Shown here piece after piece: positions 13,994 through 16,506 of a DNA stretch of 16,506 nucleotides (position 1 is the stretch's first letter; every line of letters starts with the position of its first letter). A program made the position numbers and the translations under genes. Location: NCBI GenBank assembly GCA_964417925.1, contig CAYQJV010000037.1, forward strand, positions 1 to 16,506, given 5' to 3'. The notes beneath the pieces were generated by a model, which was not told where the DNA came from, searched no databases, and saw nothing but the letters and a program-made list of their open reading frames with translations. The stretch is from CAYQJV01 sp964417925. Its GTDB lineage: Bacteria; Hydrothermota; Tepidihabitantia; B3-TA06; CAYQJV01.

Positions 13994-15305
13994 TTATAAT
14001 AATGGGATTCCAAGGGCAGCGGTTAAAATAGAAGATGAGAAAAAGTTAAAAGAATTTTTAAAGAAACTTCAAGAGATAGATTTTGAAATATATGAACCTC
14101 AACAGAGGGAGACCGGTCCAGGAAATGAACTAAAAGATTTTGAGATATACGAACTTCAGAGCTGGGAAACCGGTGCAGAAAATAAACTAAAAATAACCAC
14201 TTTTACAGATATTATAGATAAAGTAACTGTAATGGTGAAATATAAAACATTAAAAAAACCTGAAAGGATATACCACCTTAGAGTTCCTGCTAAGGATTGG
14301 AAGAGACGTTATGCAGGACTTGTTCATGCTTTAAGCTGTGGAGAATTCCTTTCAAAAATGCAGATTTACACGCTTCTTCCTTTCAATATCCGGTTTGTGA
14401 TTTTTTATGAATACAGTGCAGACATTCACAAGGTTATTCTGAAGGACCTCAGAGAGATGAAAGAAAGTATAAATAAAAAGGAAATTTTCAGGGAACTTCT
14501 TAACAATCCTTGCAAGGAGAGTTATTTCACAAACAGACTCAAAAAGGTAATGATTGATGATGCTATTCCTGTGATTAAAAAACTGAATATTGAGAAGGAA
14601 GGAGGAAATATCCTGCAATTACTTAACTCTCTGGGGGAAAAACTGTATCCTCTAATTGTACGCGAAGAGTTTAACTACATTTACAGAGTAAAAAGGTTAA
14701 TAAATGCGATTGAGAAGTTACTCAATGTAGTAGAAACCTTTTTAACATTTATGGCAAAGGTATATAAACTAATGCCATTGGAGGAAAAAAGCTTTGATCC
14801 CAGTGTCTGTCCTGAGATGGTGAAGCAGAGAGAAAAGCTGGATAAGTTAATATCCTATAAGAGAATGATGAAAGTTATGCAGAAAATTCAGAAAAAATTA
14901 CAGGAGCTCTCAGAGTATGTGAAAATACTGTTCGCTATCCCCTTCTTTTATAAGCCTTTCTGGATTATCACATTAGAAGATGATGTACTCTGCCCTGTAT
15001 TTGTCAAAGCAGAGAATGGTTTTTTACTTACCGAATTCTGGCACTTTGTTTTAATGGATTTATGGAGCCACAAGATTGACCCAGAAGAAGTTTCATTGAT
15101 TTTTAATCGCCTCAATGAAATTAGGGTTTTAAAAAATCTTGAGGTGTTTAGTCCTTTTGTTTCAAGAGATTCTACTCAAGATGACTTTTTTATTCTCCTA
15201 CTCACATATGCCTCTGAAAAATCAATGAAAGCATTATTTTACCCGATAGAATGGGTTAGTGCATTTTTCAAGGTAAAATATTCATCATTGAAAAATCTGT
15301 TTTGA
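13974..15305 (+). CDS. 443-aa protein of unknown function, last gene of the SMC/nuclease operon
   Basis: I do not recognise this protein. It starts at an ATG behind AAAGGAGGATAAAA, inside the end of the preceding gene, so it is translationally coupled. Residues 36-73 contain a 19-residue tandem repeat (DFEIYEPQQRETGPGNELK and a second copy). Residues 75-150 look like a mixed alpha/beta domain (KITTFTDIIDKVTVMVKYKT and following). Residues 155-320 are mainly helical, with a likely coiled coil around KLISYKRMMKVMQKIQKKLQ. The C-terminal third is aromatic and hydrophobic (FAIPFFYKPFWIITLEDDVL) but has no clear transmembrane helix pattern or signal peptide. No catalytic motif is evident. It may be a structural or sensor subunit of the operon's product. 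Its composition matches the rest of the operon. Confidence 0.75.
   Translation: MKVVQFDYNNGIPRAAVKIEDEKKLKEFLKKLQEIDFEIYEPQQRETGPGNELKDFEIYELQSWETGAENKLKITTFTDIIDKVTVMVKYKTLKKPERIYHLRVPAKDWKRRYAGLVHALSCGEFLSKMQIYTLLPFNIRFVIFYEYSADIHKVILKDLREMKESINKKEIFRELLNNPCKESYFTNRLKKVMIDDAIPVIKKLNIEKEGGNILQLLNSLGEKLYPLIVREEFNYIYRVKRLINAIEKLLNVVETFLTFMAKVYKLMPLEEKSFDPSVCPEMVKQREKLDKLISYKRMMKVMQKIQKKLQELSEYVKILFAIPFFYKPFWIITLEDDVLCPVFVKAENGFLLTEFWHFVLMDLWSHKIDPEEVSLIFNRLNEIRVLKNLEVFSPFVSRDSTQDDFFILLLTYASEKSMKALFYPIEWVSAFFKVKYSSLKNLF
14079..14192 (+). repeat. 57-bp in-frame tandem duplication in the 443-aa gene
   Basis: Bases 14079-14135 and 14136-14192 are direct repeats matching at 45 of 57 positions, both in frame. 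Each encodes 19 residues of the pattern DFEIYE(P/L)Q..ETG..N(E/K)LK. The first copies of the words GATTTTGA and ACCGGT recur exactly 57 bases later. Confidence 0.85.
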
Positions 15306-15377
15306 TATTGAGCTTAAAGGTAATTCCAATTTGGTGCTTTTTGATTTCCTCTTTTTTCTGGAGTAGATGCTATCTGA
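15306..15377. other. Probable junction between defence operon and downstream genes
   Basis: After the last defence gene, these 72 bases are AT-rich with stops in every plus-strand frame I read. I see no convincing hairpin with a T-run, no tRNA and no clear direct repeat that would mark an attachment site. The missing 5' part of the following LolA-like gene should have occupied this place, so a deletion or insertion breakpoint is likely here. Confidence 0.4.
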
Positions 15378-15863
15378 GTTATCTGTTTCTACATATGGGT
15401 GTATTTTCCTGAGACAGGAAGGATAAGAAAGATAGGGACTCATGCCAGGAAGAAAAGAATGATGGGGTCTGATTTCACTTATGAGGATATGAGTATTGGT
15501 AGGTATAAAGAAAACTTTATCCCTAAAACTTTAAAAGAAGAAAAAGAGTTTTATCTTCTTGTACTTGTTCCTAAGGGAAAAAGTAATATTTCATACAGCA
15601 AGGTGGTTTTAAAGATTGATAAAAAATACATGCTTCCTGTAAGGATAGACTTTTACAGAAAAGGCGAAAAAAAGCCTTATAAAACCCTTTATCAAAAGGA
15701 GATTGAATTAATTGAAAATATACCGACTCCTAAAAAAATAATTATGAAGAACAACATAACAGGTTCTGAGACAGTGCTTGAAATAATAAGTGTTGATTAC
15801 AAAACACCTATTAAAGATGAAGTGTTTACCTTAAGAGGGCTAAGAAAGGAAGGAGAGTTATGA
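15378..15863 (+). pseudogene. 5'-truncated LolA-like (outer membrane lipoprotein-sorting type) gene
   Basis: The frame encodes the C-terminal part of a LolA-like protein of the type annotated as outer membrane lipoprotein-sorting protein, usually about 240-260 aa and often found beside RND-type exporters. Recognisable segments are IWVYFPETGRIRKIG, then GSDFTYEDM, YSKVVLKIDKKYMLPVRIDF, and IIMKNNITGSETVLEI. Family resemblance begins at IWVYFP (from 15393), before the GTG at 15399, and in-frame TGA closes the frame at 15375-15377. Neither a ribosome binding site nor a signal peptide precedes it. The N-terminal half, which would need some 250 bases, is absent because the upstream space holds the 443-aa gene. 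The gene is therefore probably non-functional, unless a shortened GTG-initiated product is made. Confidence 0.65.
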
Positions 15864-16506
15864 TTGTTTTTGTTTTTTTGTGCTTTTGGAGGATATTTTG
15901 AATATTATGGACAGATTATTTCTGTGAAAGACTCATTAAAGTATACAGGTTATGAAAGGATGAGTTTAAAAATAAAAGAAAGAACAGAAAATCTTTATTT
16001 CTTTGCAGAACCAGTATTCACCCATTATCATGGTATTTTGAAATATGATCTTTGTTGTTTTATTCCTGATTCTTTAATTCCTCCTGATTTTTCTCTTCCA
16101 TTTGAATATAGATCTTCTGTTTATTTGAGAAATGCATTTTTAAGATGGAGGTTTTTATTTTTTGAAGCCCAGATAGGAAAACAGCAGATAGGATGGGGAA
16201 CAGGATATGTGTTTAATCCTGAAAATGTTTTTCAAAGAAAAAACATAATTGACCCAAGTTATGAGCTTGATGGAATTTCTTTGTTAAGGGTAAGGGCTGA
16301 GCCACTGCCTTTATCAGAGATTGATTTTTTATACCTTCCTCCACAGGATACGGTTTCTGCAAATTATGGGTTAAGGTTTCATAGTTTGATAAAAGGGCTT
16401 GATTTATCTCTTGGTGGAGTTAAGAAAACAAGGTATGTTTCGGATTCTTTGTTTCTTTTAAAAGAAAAAGATGATAAAGGTATAATAGCAGATTTTGCAA
16501 TGGAAG
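15864..16506 (+). CDS. Outer-membrane beta-barrel-type protein (partial, 3' end off window)
   Basis: The frame is open from 15864 to the window edge (214 codons). It reads as alternating short strands rich in aromatic residues, typical of outer-membrane barrels: SSVYLRNAFLRWRFLFFEAQ, then IGKQQIGWGTGYVFNPENVF, a GRQ.I.WG..YVFNP-type motif seen in porin-like proteins, and LRVRAEPLPLSEIDFLYLPP. The beginning (FLFFCAFGGYFEYYG) looks like the end of a signal peptide but lacks a positively charged start. The only start in this frame is TTG 15864, directly after the TGA of the LolA-like frame and 7-8 bases behind GGAGAG. An ATG at 15860 in another frame would fit better if one T of the T7 run at 15873-15879 were absent. 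The family and exact function are unknown. Confidence 0.65.
   Translation, partial: MFLFFCAFGGYFEYYGQIISVKDSLKYTGYERMSLKIKERTENLYFFAEPVFTHYHGILKYDLCCFIPDSLIPPDFSLPFEYRSSVYLRNAFLRWRFLFFEAQIGKQQIGWGTGYVFNPENVFQRKNIIDPSYELDGISLLRVRAEPLPLSEIDFLYLPPQDTVSANYGLRFHSLIKGLDLSLGGVKKTRYVSDSLFLLKEKDDKGIIADFAME

Noticed and set aside
15306..15350. Rho-independent terminator after the 443-aa gene
   Set aside because: The short AGC/GCT and CCAA/TTGG complementarities do not form a stable stem before the T-run.
1..16506. CRISPR array
   Set aside because: No regularly spaced identical repeats occur in any intergenic gap; the gaps are 129 bases or shorter, so the array must lie outside the window.

Overview
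The window looks like accessory (defence) DNA from a thermophilic or thermophile-related bacterium. The genes are AT-rich, lysine- and glutamate-rich, use AGA/AGG for most arginines, and are packed head to tail with strong GGAGG-type ribosome binding sites. The right edge encodes an outer-membrane-type barrel protein and a fragment of a LolA-like protein, which points to a diderm bacterium. I cannot assign a phylum from the sequence; an uncultured candidate phylum is possible.

Left part (1-8748, all on the minus strand): a type III CRISPR effector operon, read right to left. A near-consensus promoter precedes cas6. Then come cmr1, a small MNT-type nucleotidyltransferase, a Cas7-group RAMP (Cmr6-like), a very large Cas10-type subunit resembling Csx11, a 71-aa protein, a second (AbiEii-like) nucleotidyltransferase, and cmr4, which runs off the left edge. 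The Cas10-type protein keeps its N-terminal HD motif but lacks the GGDD signature of the cyclase palm, as described for subtype III-C. Cmr4 keeps the aspartate expected to cut target RNA. No CRISPR array, cas1/cas2, CARF protein, cmr3 or cmr5 is visible in the window.

Middle (8839-10158): a minus-strand AAA+ ATPase gene, apparently expressed from a leaderless promoter. It is followed by a 129-bp divergent intergenic region with promoter-like sequences on both strands and a palindrome centred on GGGAAAATTTTCCC.

Right part (10159-15305, plus strand): a compact operon that I do not recognise as a named system. It encodes a 67-aa helical protein, a Rad50/SMC-like ATPase with a CPIC zinc hook, a small PD-(D/E)XK nuclease, possibly a 39-aa peptide, a protein with a winged-helix-like segment and a B3/AbrB-like barrel, and a 443-aa protein of unknown type. 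Overlapping or closely spaced genes suggest one functional unit. By analogy with Lamassu and other SMC-plus-nuclease systems it is a candidate anti-phage or anti-plasmid module; that is inference.

Right edge (15306-16506): the 3' part of a LolA-like gene that has lost its 5' end, then the start of an outer-membrane beta-barrel gene. These look like non-defence genes, so the island boundary probably lies near 15305-15393.
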